NCBI GenBank assembly: GCA_037954235.1
Contig: JBBMOA010000010.1
Span: 20,463,529 to 20,527,528 of the forward strand
Reading direction: 5' to 3'
Source: Aulostomus chinensis
Taxonomy: Eukaryota; Chordata; Actinopteri; Syngnathiformes; Aulostomidae
DNA length: 64,000 nucleotides
Made by a program: the position numbers and the translations under genes. How positions within the stretch are numbered: position 1 is the stretch's first letter; every line of letters begins with the position of its first letter. Below the pieces are notes generated by a model. The model did no database searches. It saw nothing but the letters and a program-made list of their open reading frames with translations, and was not told the DNA's origin. Positions 1 through 12,300 of this stretch are shown in pieces.

Positions 1-1
1 C

Positions 2-577
2 TGTATCTCTTGTGTTCTTGGAAAAACTATAGTGGTGTTAATGGCCTTCAGAGCTACACTTCCAGGTAGTAATGTCATGAAATGGTTTGGGCCTGTGCAG
101 CAGAGACTCAGCGTTGTGGGTTTCACTCTCATTCAGGTTCTGTTCTGTATTATTTGGCTAAGGACCACCCCTCCATTCCCAAGGATGAATATGAAATATT
201 ATAAAGAAAAAATCATCTTAGAGTGTGCTCTGGGTTCAGCTGTTGGGTTCTGGGGTGTGTTGGGTTATATTGGACTTCTTGCTCTCTTGTGTTTTATACT
301 TGCTTTTCTAGCCAGGAAGCTGCCAGACAGTTTTAACGAAGCCAAGCTGATCACTTTCAGCATGTTAATATTCTGCGCTGTCTGGATCACATTTATCCCA
401 GCGTACGTCAGCTCTCCTGGGAAGTTCACCGTAGCTGTGGAGATATTTGCTATTCTGGCTTCCAGTTTTGGTTTGCTTGTATGTATATTTGTTCCAAAGT
501 GCTATATCATTATTTTCAGGCCAGAGAAAAACTCAAAAAAGCATCTGATGGGGAAAATACCAGCAAGAACTCTTTAA
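2..577 (+). CDS. V2R/OlfC receptor gene X, 3' part of the 7TM exon (truncated by window edge)
   Basis: The frame is open from base 2 and begins within TM3 (CISCVLGKT). It carries TM4-TM7 of a class C GPCR and ends at TAA. Family hallmarks are the TM6 block NEAKLITFSML, the loop PAYVSSPGKF and the TM7 block PKCYIII, followed by a short cytoplasmic tail typical of V2Rs. The protein matches gene D (minus strand, 21401-27103) closely over most of its length, so the two are near paralogs. A polyadenylation signal AATAAA lies at 675-680. The ligand-binding domain and earlier exons lie outside the window. The receptor would act in olfactory sensory neurons of microvillous type (family knowledge). 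Confidence 0.93.
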   Translation, partial: CISCVLGKTIVVLMAFRATLPGSNVMKWFGPVQQRLSVVGFTLIQVLFCIIWLRTTPPFPRMNMKYYKEKIILECALGSAVGFWGVLGYIGLLALLCFILAFLARKLPDSFNEAKLITFSMLIFCAVWITFIPAYVSSPGKFTVAVEIFAILASSFGLLVCIFVPKCYIIIFRPEKNSKKHLMGKIPARTL

Positions 578-1516
578 ATCTAATCTGAGTGCCCAGAGCA
601 TTTCCTTCATAGTCTGAGATAAACTGTAGAGAAGCGTTAGTCATTTTCAAGCTTATAACTTGCTCTGACATTCCAATAAATTGCACTGTATACAACCATA
701 TGATTTAGACTTCAACTGTGTTAAACTGATTTTAAATATAGCATTTTCTGCATGGCCTTTGGTTTATACAAAACTGTATTCAACATTAATCTCTCAGTGC
801 CCCCCCCCCCCCGCCTCCCATATTTATGATACTAAACAAAATCCTTTGCATGAGGTGGGAAAAGTAAATAAGACATGCTGTTCTCAATAACTGTCATCAG
901 CGTGTCTGTTGTTAACGCTCAGATGCGTGAACAATGGGATCATTCACTCTTTCATTATTGGGTTGTTTTTTTTTTTACTCTGATGAGACAATATGTTTAT
1001 GGAATAAATGTATGATTTTTCCATTGTTTTGGTTGATAATAATGCTTTTTGTATGATAGCTTGGTCCATTATTGTTCACTTTTTTAACAGAACATTTTGA
1101 CAAAAAAAAATCAAAGTCATCATAAAACTAAACTATTACTAAACTACACTGATACAGCACTATCACTAAATAAAACTAATATAAAGCACATAATTCATCC
1201 TAAACTACTATTTCCACAAACAGTGATGAGGTGGATTATGAAAAAAAAAATTCACATACATTCTATAAGATTAAAAACGAGGTTATGTCGCACGACTGCA
1301 GACTACTACAAGAAAAGGGGCATGTTATGAGGCCAAAATCTATAGGTTTTTCAAGAGCCTGTGCATTACTGATAGTGTGTGTGTGTGTGTGTGTGTTTAT
1401 ATTCTGTTTTTTTCTCTCTTCTCAGTGCAGCCATTTGAACCAGGATTACCAAACATAAAAAAGAATGTTTTGAGCGATGCACAAACCAATCAAGAAATTG
1501 TCTCTACACACTCACA

Positions 1517-1558
<42 letters not shown>

Positions 1559-1911
1559 GTTAGCAAGCATGCTAATTTCATTGGAACATGATAATATACT
1601 GTACTCCTTCACAGGATAGTCGTTTCACACAATGTCAATGATTTGACTCTCTTTCAAGTCTAATTAAGTTTCCAAACTGTTTTTCTCTCAAATTCACTGA
1701 CATATGGACCTTAAGGTCTCCAAATATCTAGTTACAATCATCATGTGTGAGGAGTTAATTGGTTATTACCGCTGTCAGATCCTTCTTTTTTAAATCACTG
1801 ACAATTTATCTTGGACACGCATGCTTTCTGACCTTAACTTACCGGTAGTTGTTTGTTGTATCCTTTAGTAAGAACACTGAGTATTAATAATGAGCCTGAA
1901 TGCTTGTTATC
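578..1911. other. Intergenic spacer after gene X with microsatellites
   Basis: I see no gene here. The spacer holds a poly-C run near 800-812, a (GT)n run at 1375-1396 and a (CA)n run at about 1505-1553. The short ORFs across it are low-complexity artefacts of these repeats. Confidence 0.7.
1505..1553. repeat. (CA)n microsatellite
   Basis: A nearly pure CA dinucleotide run, interrupted only near its start. Confidence 0.95.
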
Positions 1912-4081
1912 TAAGGCAAGGCAAATTTATTTGTATAGCGCATTTCATACACAGGGCTATTCAATGTGCTTTACATGAATAGATTAAAATACAGGAAGGA
2001 AAAAGAAAGACATTAGCGTAAAATCAAATGAAATGAGAAAAGAAAAGAGAGAGTCAGTGCAGACTATGAATAGGCACATGAGCAGAGGAAAGTTTTCCAC
2101 CTGGTTTTGAAGATGTCCACGCTTGGTGAAAGTTGCACCTCCATTGGTAGCTTGTTCCACTGATTTGCAGCATAGTAACTAAATACAGCTTCTCCGTGTT
2201 TATTTGTCACTCTGCTAAGCACCAGTTGTCCTGAGTTGACAGATCTAAGATTTCTACAAGGTTTATATGTTCTAAACATGTCACATAGGTAATCGGGAGC
2301 TAACCCCTTTGGTGATTTGTATACGAACAGTAATGCTTTGAAGTCTATTCTCTGGCTCACTGGAAGCCAGTGTAAAGTCTTCAAAACTGGTGTGATGTGT
2401 TCTGTTCTTTTGGTACGAGTTAGAACCCTAGCAGCAGCATTTTGGATCAATTGTAGCTGCTTAATGCTCTTTTTAGGAAGGCCTGTTGGCAGACCATTAC
2501 AGTAGTCCAATCTGCTGGATATAAACGCATGGATGAGCATCTCTTGGTGTTTTTGGGTGATAAAACATTTAATTCTAATTATTTTTTTGAGGTGATAAAA
2601 AGCAGTTTTGGTGACTGCTTTGATGTGGCTGTCAAAGGTCAGATCTGAGTCTATTACAACACCAAGGTTATGGACTTGGTTTGTTGTATTCAGGGCCCAT
2701 GTCTCAAGATACTCTGCGATGGTGGTCCTTTATCTTTATTTCCAAAAAGAATAATCTCTGTTTTATCCTGGGTAAATTGAAGGAAATTGTGGCTCATCCA
2801 ATTTTTAATTCGCTCCAAACACTTATATAGTGACTCAGCTGAACTTAATTCCCCTGGCGACAAAGATACATAAAACTGTGTCTCGTCAGCATAGCTGTGG
2901 TAGTCAATATTGAACTGCTTTATAATCTGACTCAAAGGCAACATGTACAAATTGAACAGAAGGGGGCCTAATATGGACCCCTGGGGGACGCCACTAGTCA
3001 TTGCCAGTTCTTCAGATTCATAGATGCCGATTGTAACATGATATATCCTGTCTTTTAAGTAATATCTGAACCACTTGAGGACCGTTCCTGAGAGTCCAAT
3101 CCAGTTTTCTAACCTGTGCAGCAGGATTCCATGATCAACAGTGTCAAACGCAGCACTAAGATCTAATAAAACCAAAAAAGATACACGGCCGAAGTCTGTA
3201 TTCAGTCTTATGTCGTTTAACACCTTAACCAAGGCCGTTTCAGTGCTGTGGTGAGGTCAGAAACCTGATTGAAATTTGTCCAGAACGCCTACCCTGTCCA
3301 GAAAGTCATTCAGCTGATTAAATACAACTTTCCCAATGATCTTGGCTAGAAAAGGGAGGTTTGAGACTGGTCTGTAATTATTCAGAATTAAGGCATCTTG
3401 GTTTCTCTTTTTTAGAAGCGGTTTCACAGCAGCTCTTTTTAGCATATCTGGAAAGACACCTGATGACAGTGAATTGTTTACTATTTGCAGTAAATCAGCT
3501 TCCACTGAGGGAAGAGCAGTTTTTAGAAAGTCAGATGGCATTACGTCCAGAGTGCATGTTGTTGATCTTAAATGACTGACAGTGTCTTCCAATAATAAAA
3601 CTCGAATTAAACTCTGACAAAACAGCTGAAGGATTAGGTCTAGTAGACAAGAAAACCTCTGTGTTCAACTGTGTGGCATTGATGTTATGTGTAATGGTTT
3701 TGATTTTGTCAGAGAAAAAGTTAACAAATTCATTGCATTTCTCTATGGAGAGAAATTCTGGGTTTATTTGTTGAGGGGGGTTTGTAAGTTTATCAACCAC
3801 AGCAGAGTTCGTGGGTTGTTGACATTGGTGCTAATAAACTCAGACAAGTGCTGCTGTTGGGCGTTGCAGAGCACACTGTTGTACTCTTGTAACATGTGTC
3901 TGTACAGCTCATAATGAACATGGAGCTTGGTTTTCCTCCATATCTGTTCAGCCTTTCTACATTCTTGTTTCATGTTGTATGTAAGTGCTATACAATCATT
4001 TACAATCTTGGTTTCCTGGGGCGGGGGGCACTTTGATGGGAAGCCCACCTTGCACATCATCTGCCTTTGGTAAACCACCAC
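1912..4081 (-). mobile_element. Decayed LINE of the L2 type (5'-truncated, frameshifted)
   Basis: Minus-strand coding pieces run in the order of a LINE ORF2: a pre-RT region (4081-3764 and 3800-3531), the RT N-terminus with NNYRPVSNLPFLAKI (3592-3257), the RT core with LDLSAAFDTVDH and GVPQGSILGPLLF (3232-2690), and the C-terminal region with SRLDYCNGL and LHWLPVSQRI (2540-2064). The pieces lie in different frames, so the element is dead. The 3' end (near 1912) is the fish L2-like tail that reads TTTATTTGTATAGCGC on the plus strand. The 5' part, including any endonuclease domain, is missing. The family assignment to L2 (CR1/L2 group) comes from these motifs. Confidence 0.88.
2690..3232 (-). 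pseudogene. Reverse transcriptase core of the L2 LINE
   Basis: This is the longest surviving piece of the element. It contains RT motifs A (LDLSAAFDTVDH), B (SGVPQGSILGPLL) and C. Motif C reads SYADETQFY, where active family members have YADD, so one catalytic aspartate is replaced by glutamate. Frames break on both sides. It is a relic of no coding use to the host. Confidence 0.85.
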
Positions 4082-4205
4082 TCACAGGCCTCTTAACAAT
4101 TATATAATTAATTCATTAAACTGGAATTTTGTCATATTTTTTATCAGCATGGAGTGGCGGTAAACTGTTTATTTTATGTTCTATAGAGAGTATACAAATA
4201 TATAA

Positions 4206-4237
<32 letters not shown>

Positions 4238-4757
4238 ATAAAATTCCTTGAGAATTTTTTTTATACCCACAATAAATGAGAAACACTTAAAGATCACTCA
4301 GGGGAGGACATGTGTGCACATCCTTAGACTTCTCATGTAAGGTCTGGATGAAAAGGCAATGATGGTAATAACATAAACACAACCGTAACATACACACTCC
4401 TTTTTCATCTTTAATTTATCGCAAGGTTTGTGAACTTGTGGATTTTGTGAGTCTGGGGAATAGTGCAGCTCAGAAACACATATAAAAAAGAAGTACATTT
4501 TTTTGGTTTGAAGTGCAATACCTGATGATCAGAGAAACACATGCAACCAATTTTTAATGATTCAAAGTCATTTATTATTCCTTTTGCCATACCGTAACAG
4601 GATTTTTGGACACTGAGTTATTTAGCACCACTAAAATTCAGTTCTGACTTTCTCTTAGTCAACATGCAGTGCTGACAGTATGACCCAAATAGAGCAACCA
4701 CCCTTCCTCATCAGTGAAGCCTCACAAGGCCCTGTGGGGATTAAATGCTGCACCTTT
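4082..4757. other. Spacer upstream of gene A
   Basis: No gene is visible. A (TG)n run occupies about 4210-4237. The last part is the proximal promoter region of gene A. Confidence 0.6.
4210..4237. repeat. (TG)n microsatellite
   Basis: Uninterrupted TG dinucleotides. Confidence 0.95.
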
Positions 4758-4758
4758 G

Positions 4759-4765
4759 ATATAAG
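4759..4765 (+). promoter_or_regulatory. TATA-like box of gene A
   Basis: ATATAAG lies 40 bp before the ATG at 4805. Transcription starting about 30 bp downstream would begin after the upstream in-frame ATG at 4778, which favours the ATG at 4805. This is inference from spacing only. Confidence 0.45.
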
Positions 4766-4804
4766 AGTTGCATCCTTATGACTCTTAAAAAATGCAGAGC
4801 AAAC

Positions 4805-7800
4805 ATGTTCGAGGCGAGAGCCGTGCTCTTGTCTCTTCTTTTCTTCGATGCAGCTGTGGGCTGTGAACGCTTTGGCAGGTTTAACATGCCAAGTCTTTTA
4901 AAGCAGGGAGATATAATGATTGGGGGGATTTTCCCAGTTTTCAATAAAGAAATAAGTAGCACTTACACATTCGAGAGGGAACCTCTAGGAGTGAAGTGCG
5001 TGGGGTAAGTTGAAATAGGTCTGATTTTTACATCCAGCACGCTGCTGTCTCTGTTATTTTACAATCACTCAAACCTTTACAGATTTGACCTGCGAGTTTT
5101 TCGATGGACACAAGTGATGATATTTGCAATCGAAGAAATCAACAAAGATTCTACGCTGCTGCCAAACATTTTGCTCGGTTACAGGATCCTTGACTCTTGT
5201 GCGTCTCCCACTAACACTTTACGTGCTGCACTATCGCTGGCTAGTGGACCAGAGGACGCGGCGCCTTGTCCTTCAGCAATATCTGCCCTCATTGCTGAGT
5301 CTGGATCCTCTCAGTCTTTAGCTGTGGCTGGAACACTTGGACCATTTCAAGTACCAGTTGTAAGAGATTAGCCTGTTTTTATTATCATGGTTGTTGTGTA
5401 ATATTTGATGATTTTTGTCAAGCATTTATTTTAGTGGTGTTTTTTTTCCTCTTTTTTTCTTACAGGTGAGTTACTTCTCAACATGTGCCTGCTTAAGTGA
5501 CAGAACTAAATATCCTACATTTTTTCGGACAATTCCCAGCGACTATTTCCAGGCTAAAGCTTTGGCAGCACTGGTCAAACGTTTTGGTTGGCAGTGGATT
5601 GGTGCCATACAGTCAGATAACGACTACGGTCGGAATGGCATCCTTGCTTTTACAGAAGAGGTTAAAAAGCTCGGGGTGTGTGTTGCATTTGTTGGGACAA
5701 TTCTAAGGACATACTCAACAGATAAAATTCAAAATGTTGTGGAAATGATCAAGCAGTCCACTGTCAAAGTCATTCTTGCTTTCGTTCCTGAGGGTGACTT
5801 TTATCCTTTGATGAAAGAAGTGGTGAAACAGGATATCACAGGAATTCAGTGGATTGCCAGCGAGGCCTGGATAACAGCTGCGCGACCCTCCACGCCGGAA
5901 ATCTACCGAGCGTTTGGTGGAGCCCTGGGATTTGTGGTGCAGAAGATGGCTATTCCAAATCTTAAACCATTCCTTACAGGCATTAACCCCTACATCGATC
6001 CAGGTGAAGAGTTTGTGAGGGATTTCTGGGAGATTATGGTGGGCTGTAAACGTGTTTCACCCGCTGAACACACAGACACTGAAGCAAGAACTAAAATGTG
6101 CATTGGCAATGAGACATTAATGAATTCCCAGCATGTGTTCTTTAATATCACTCAGCTCAGAGTTTCTTACAATGTGTATAAGGCAGTTTATGCCGTTGCC
6201 CATGCTCTCCACCGTCTGGTATTCTGCCAACCTGTCGGAGAGAAACCAGTGCAGCCATGTTTGAACGTATCAGAAATTGAGCCAAAACAGGTGAGAAATA
6301 ATGCAAGTGATTACTGTTGTGATATGAGCTAAAATAATCAGTTGTTTTCTTTTCAAAGGTGTCTGACCAACTACAAAAGGTCAATTTTTGGAATCAGTTT
6401 GGGGACAACGTGTTCTTTGATGAGAACGGCGACCCTCCTGCGTCTTATGACATCATCAACTGGCAGCTGAGAGACGGGAGAGTGCAGCATGTGACTGTGG
6501 GTCATTTTGGCTCTGCTGCTAACGGCAGCTATGAGCTTCAGATCCAGGAGGAAGAGATAGTGTGGAGGACAGAAAAAATGGTGACTAATGTTTTCATCCA
6601 CCAACATCTCTTATGAACTTTCAATAAACTTTTGGGTTTTTTTTTGTGTCTCTCTAATTACATTTCATGAAGTTTTGTTTTTAAATGAATTTTTCAGGTT
6701 CCAATATCAGTGTGTGCTAATGCTTGTCCAGTAGGAACAAGGAAAGCTCAAATTAAGGGGAAACCAACCTGCTGTTTTGACTGCATCCCGTGTACTGAGG
6801 GAACCATAGCCAATTCAACAGGTATCTAATCCAAACAACATCATGTACAGATATGCATATGCAAAAAAACAAAATCCTCAGCAAACGTAAAATAAATGAG
6901 ACTTCTAGTAACCCACCCTATTCTATATATTTTTTATAGAAAATTTTATAGAATTGAACAAGTTTAGATGCAGTTTTGCTTTTACATATGTATTTAATAG
7001 TCTCTGGATTAAAAAAAAAAAAATCCCTTTAATTTATTTCATCATTCACTGAGAATGGTAGTCTCTTCTCAGAGGCCAAAGGACAAGTGACATTCACAAA
7101 AACATTTGCAAAATTAAATACATATATAAGCAAATTTGAAATAAATAAAGAACTTTACAGCTTAGTCCATTTAAAAGATGCATTATGTACACGAAACCAG
7201 TTGGCCAACATTAGTGTATATACTTGTGATGTCGCTAGTTTTAAATGAGGGGGTGCAAGGATGTTTGGAAGCTTCAATAGTAGAACTTTTAAATTAAATG
7301 AATAACATGAATAACACATGTTCAACAGGTTCAGCAGACTGCACACCCTGTCCACAGGAGTACTGGTCCAGTGAGAGGAAAGATGAGTGTGTTCCTAAAA
7401 CAGTTGAGTTCCTGTCGTATGATGAGCCAGTGGGAATCGCTGTCGCCATTGTTTCCTTGCTGGGTGCCTCTCTGTCGCTGGCCAACATGATTATTTTTAT
7501 CTGCTACAGAGAAACACCTGTGATAAAAGCCAGCAACTCTGAGATGAGCTGTTTTTTGTTGTTTTCTCTGTTTTTGTGTTTTCTTTGTCCCTTAACTTTC
7601 ATTGGCAAACCCACATTCTGGAGTTGCATGTTACGCCACACAGCCTTCGGAGTGACATTTGCATTTTGTATTTCCTGCGTATTGGGTAAAACTATTGTGG
7701 TTGTAACAGCTTTCAAAGCCTCGTTTCCTGGCAGCAAAACTGTGATCAAGTTTGGACCCAAGCAGCAAAGGATCATAGTTTGCTCATGCACTTTAATCCA

Positions 7801-8227
7801 GATTGTAATCTGTGTGTTGTGGCTAAAATTAAACCCACCCTTCCCAGACAGGGTGTTCAGATACAGCAATAAGAGGATCATTTTAGAGTGCAACACTGGC
7901 TCTGAAACTGCTTTCTACGCAGTGCTGGGGTACATAGGAATTCTGTCGTTCATTTGTCTGGTTTTGGCATTTCTAATGAGAAAGTTGCCTGATAACTTCA
8001 ATGAAGCAAAATGTATCACTTTCAGCATGCTGATATTCTGCGCGGTCTGGATCACCTTCATCCCAGCGTACGTCAGCTCTCCTGGGAAGTTCACCGTAGC
8101 TGTGGAGACATTTGCAATTTTATCTTCAGCATTTGGACTCTTAATAAGCATTTTTGCACCGAAATGTTACATCATATTGCTTAGGCCAGAAAGAAATACC
8201 AAGAAGCATGTAATGGGAAAATTCTGA
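4805..8227 (+). CDS. V2R/OlfC receptor gene A, complete, six exons
   Basis: Exons are 4805-5004, 5083-5359, 5466-6290, 6359-6580, 6698-6821 and 7329-8227, all with GT-AG introns in compatible phases (2,0,0,0,1), giving 848 aa. Order of domains: signal peptide (MFEARAVLLSLLFFDAAVG), Venus-flytrap domain (exons 1-4), cysteine-rich domain (exon 5, ACPVGTRK and CCFDCIPC), and 7TM domain plus short tail (exon 6, NEAKCITFSML and PKCYIILLRPER). Pocket signatures FRTIPSD, SDNDYGR and IASEAW are present, so an amino-acid ligand is likely. Exon 3 is a single 825-bp exon, the ancestral layout that the other genes here have lost. An in-frame ATG at 4778 is an alternative start. A polyadenylation signal AATAAA lies at 8259-8264. 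Confidence 0.93.
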
Positions 8228-9312
8228 ACAAAGGCTCATGAGTTCTTAAATTCAACAAATAAAAGAGTTGTTTCTGCTTCTTCTACTTGAGAGAAGTACG
8301 ATCATATAAAATGTTCTTGCTCATGAAACAAGTTTGCATCTGTTTGATGGGTAGTTATTTAATTACGTATTAATATTGATTAGAAACTGAAATATGTAAG
8401 CTGAAGACAAATAAAAAATAATTTGTTATAATTACTTTGATCATTAAATGATGACTATTTGTACTTTTTTCAGACGTAACAACCTAGTTTTTGTGTTTCT
8501 CAACCAGTGGCCCGTGGCCCATGGGTGGGCTGTGAGCTGGCCTTCAGTGGGCTGTTACTTTCAGGTTGAAGCTTCTCCCATGCTTGTTAAAACTGAATAG
8601 CTCTGATTCAATAATAATCTTGATTACGATGCACCCAAGAAAATAAAAAACAAATAAATCAATAAACATGATCAATAATCCAGATCAGTTCCGATCGTCA
8701 GAATGAAATATCCCACGCCCCCACAATAACTCCTTTTTGATATTCCCACATTTGTACCTTCTTTTTGCTTTCTCTCTTCTTTATTAAGTCATTAACGTGT
8801 TGAGACAATCAATAGTAATAGAATATTGAGGATTCAATTGTCCCAATTCAGTACAAGGGAGCATACGCTACATTTATGTGATGTGTTCAGGCTCTTTTAC
8901 TGAGGAAAACGTACACAAATTTCTGGAATGATTTTGAATAAGTATGTATGCACTCGTCTCAATCAATGCACAACTAAAAAAACATGTTTTAGATAATAAT
9001 CCAGGCACAAATTTTAAAAGGAGGATAAGCTTTGAAGCAGTCTTGCTGACACATACAGAAAAAAAAGGTGTGGGATTGTAAAGTAATGAGAGTATGAACT
9101 GGATCAAAAACATACACCAAAAAAAAAAAAAAAAACACCACGTAAAAAGAAGCCACACTATCCAGTCATCGTACTAATGTATTTATTCTGCAACATAAAT
9201 CTTGTGTTATTTCATACAGCTTTTTACTTAGTTAAACAATCAGATCGTTAATATTGAATTTCAAAATGGAAATTACGAGCCGTTACAATTGATGTATTTC
9301 TACACAATCGAC
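8228..9312. other. Convergent spacer between genes A (+) and B (-)
   Basis: This holds the 3' UTR regions of both genes. A poly-A run lies near 9119-9136. The minus-strand ORF at 9158-8874 has no recognisable protein features and is not called. Confidence 0.6.
8490..8620. repeat. Possible hAT-type MITE fragment
   Basis: The stretch TTCTCAACCAGTGGCCCGTG with a following TGGGCTGTGAGC resembles the terminal part of the common CAGTGGTTCTCAACC family of non-autonomous hAT elements. Boundaries and target-site duplications are not clear, so this is tentative. Confidence 0.4.
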
Positions 9313-12300
9313 TCATCTGGGAGGTTTTCCAGTCATGCCTTTTTTAATATTACTCTCAGGCCGCAGTAAAATGATGTAACATTTGGGAATAAAAATACAC
9401 AGTAACAATCCAGAACTGGAGGCTAAAATTGCAAAAACTTCCACAGCCACAGTGAACTTCCCAGGGGAGCTTACATAAGCCGGGATAAAACAAATCCACA
9501 CAGCCCAGAAGATCAGCATACTGAAGGTGATCAGTTTGGCCTCGTTGAAGGTATCAGGCAGCTTGCGTCCCAAGAAGGCCAGGAGGAGGCAGAGGAAGGC
9601 TAGAAGGCCAATATAGCTCAGAGCCAGGTAGAATCCAGGAGGCCATGACTCCTTACACTCCACAACAATCTAGTGATGACACAAACATATATTTTGACCG
9701 GTTTCTTTCTGGGATCAATAAGAAACATCACTCCAGGATTGGAGTGATGTTTCTTGTCCACATTGTCTGATGTGGACAATGTCCACATCAGAGGATTCTG
9801 AGCAACTTGACAAACAAACAAACGAATGAGATGGAGAATCCTGGAGTGATGTTTCTCCATCTCATTCGTTTGTTTGTTTGTCAAGTTGCTCAGAATCCTC
9901 TGATGTGGACATTGTCTCTTGGTTTATGTGTTTCTATCATGTGAACATAGATTGCACGGTTATATTGGCCCTCATTTATCAATCAGGAATAGACACTGCT
10001 TTAGCGCCATCTGAGTGTAGGAATAATTGTCAGACCAGACTCATGTGCAGTTTAAAAAAAACCCCAACTGGTTTTACCTTGCTGAGCGCAGCATATAAAT
10101 GACCGCTGAAAAATATGCCACCTGCCACCAATCATCATTGATATCTCGAGCCCCATTTCATACTGGTTTTGAAAGCAATAGAGTGAGCTAAGAGTCTAAA
10201 TGCCTGATATAAGTATACCTTCTCAGGGAGGTTGTGTATTGTGATGGCCCTGTAATTGGCATACACCCTTTGGCCCCCCTTTTTAAAGAGATGTACCCCT
10301 GCCTCGGTCTGCCACACCTTTTGGTACTACCCAAGACCTCCAAACAGTGTTGAAAAGGTTTGTCGTTCAAGACGTGCCTTTAATGCCCAGTCTTATCTTA
10401 ACAGATCTCTGGGGTTTTGCCACTGTGTACCATAGCATCCTGTTGGGGGTAATGTGGCACAGGCCATGTCAATAACTTTCCCCATTAGAACACCAAGGTG
10501 TACCCAGCCTCACGCCCAAAAGCCTCTGGGATAGGCTCCAGCTCCCCGCCCCCACGACCCTTCACGGGATAAGTGGAAGAAAATGGATGGATGGGTAGCA
10601 AAATGTCCAGATTTACTAAGCCTCACCTGGGGGCACCTTCTGGTTGGCTCAATTGGCTGTGTGCAGATTAACAAAACCTCTGACTGAAATAGACTCACAG
10701 CACATTCTTCACGGACTTCCTTACTTTTCCAGTTGAGGCCTGATAGGTGGGATTCTTGAATGGGAAGGGAGGCGCACCCGAAAGCCAACCAGCATAGAGA
10801 CAAATCTAGTAGGCAAATGAAGAACATTTTCTTGTTTGAAAAATAAAAACCACAATCACACAATCACCAATTCAGGTTCAAATTGATGTCTTAATTTGGC
10901 TTTTCCCACCTGAGGAGCTGTGGTGCAAAAGATCAGTGCTCTCTGTTGAGTTGGACCAAAAAGCTTCACAGCTCTGGAACGAGGTGAATTAGCTTGAAAG
11001 GCCAAAAGAACCACAATGGTCTTGACGAGGAGACAGGACAGACAGAGGACAAAGCTGATCCCGAATGCTGCCTGACGTAGACTACATGTCACCACAGTTG
11101 GCTGGCCAATGAACACCAAGCAACACAAGTAGCAAAGTATGAGTGACAGAAGAAGTAAAAAACTTATCTCTGAATTGTTGGCCTTGACGATGGGTGTGGA
11201 GCGGAAACTGTGAAAGACTGTAGTAACGGTGGTTGTCAGGACAACGCCTAGCAGTGTGAGTATCACCAGTATGATACCCATGGTCTCAAAGAAAGACAGG
11301 TACTCTTCTACCCCAGCAACACATTTAACTTTGTCTTTGTCTGACCAGTAGTACTCAGGACATTTCGTGCACTCTGTGGAACCTTTGAAGACAGAAAATA
11401 AAGACAAATACTTGATAAACATATGCAAATTCCAAAAATAAGTGATGTGCTATGGTTAACCCAAGCTGAGATCCATTCTAATGGTTAAATGATATACCAG
11501 TGATGATATCTGAAAAAGACAAACATAGCTACCTGTCTGATTACTGATTTCTCCTTCAGCACAGGGCAAACAGTCAAAGCAGCAGTGTGGTTGTCCTGGA
11601 CGTCTGGCCTGTCTGCTGCCGGGGGGACATGGTGCACTACACTGGGAAACAGGCACCTGAAGAAAAGGATTGGAGACCAATGTTTACCTTGACTACATAA
11701 TGTTTAGTGTAATAAATCCATCAATCAATTGTCGATTGCTTATCTGACACTGGGTCCTGGGGTAAGAACTCCCCAAACTTTCCTTTCCCTGGTCACATTA
11801 ACCTTTTCCGACAGGGCACAGTTTCTAAATGACTAAGGCCATCATCTTAAGAAGACGACAATATACAAGCTAAGATTTGTAGTATACATACAGTACAGTA
11901 TGGCTTACCTGCAGTTGTCCTGCTGTCCAAACAGTGCTGCTTTTCTCCATCTGTAACTGTTGTCCTGGAGGAGATGCACCATCGTAGCTTCCTACTTTGA
12001 CAAATCTAAACGCAGATTGAGTTATCTTGACACATACACTTATGCAAAACATTCAAATGAACAAACGTGTCACAATATTTCCCCTTGCAATATTAGCACT
12101 TCAGTATTCACAATATACCTTAGCCAAAAGATCTGAATTGCATAAAATTTGCACTTAATTCACCTAATTTCTTCATTGCTGTCCTTCTGCCAGTTAATGA
12201 TGTCATAGTAAGCAACAGGCTCTCCATTGGAGTCAAAGTACACTTTATCTTGAAACTGGGTGGTGAAATTCACCATCTTCAGATGGTGCAGTAACTGAAT

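Noticed and set aside
1375..1619. ORFs of VCVCV and HTHTH type
   Set aside because: They are translations of GT and CA microsatellites.
8874..9158. Minus-strand 94-aa ORF in the A/B spacer
   Set aside because: It spans poly-T/poly-A sequence, has no family resemblance, and lies in the probable 3' UTR of gene B.
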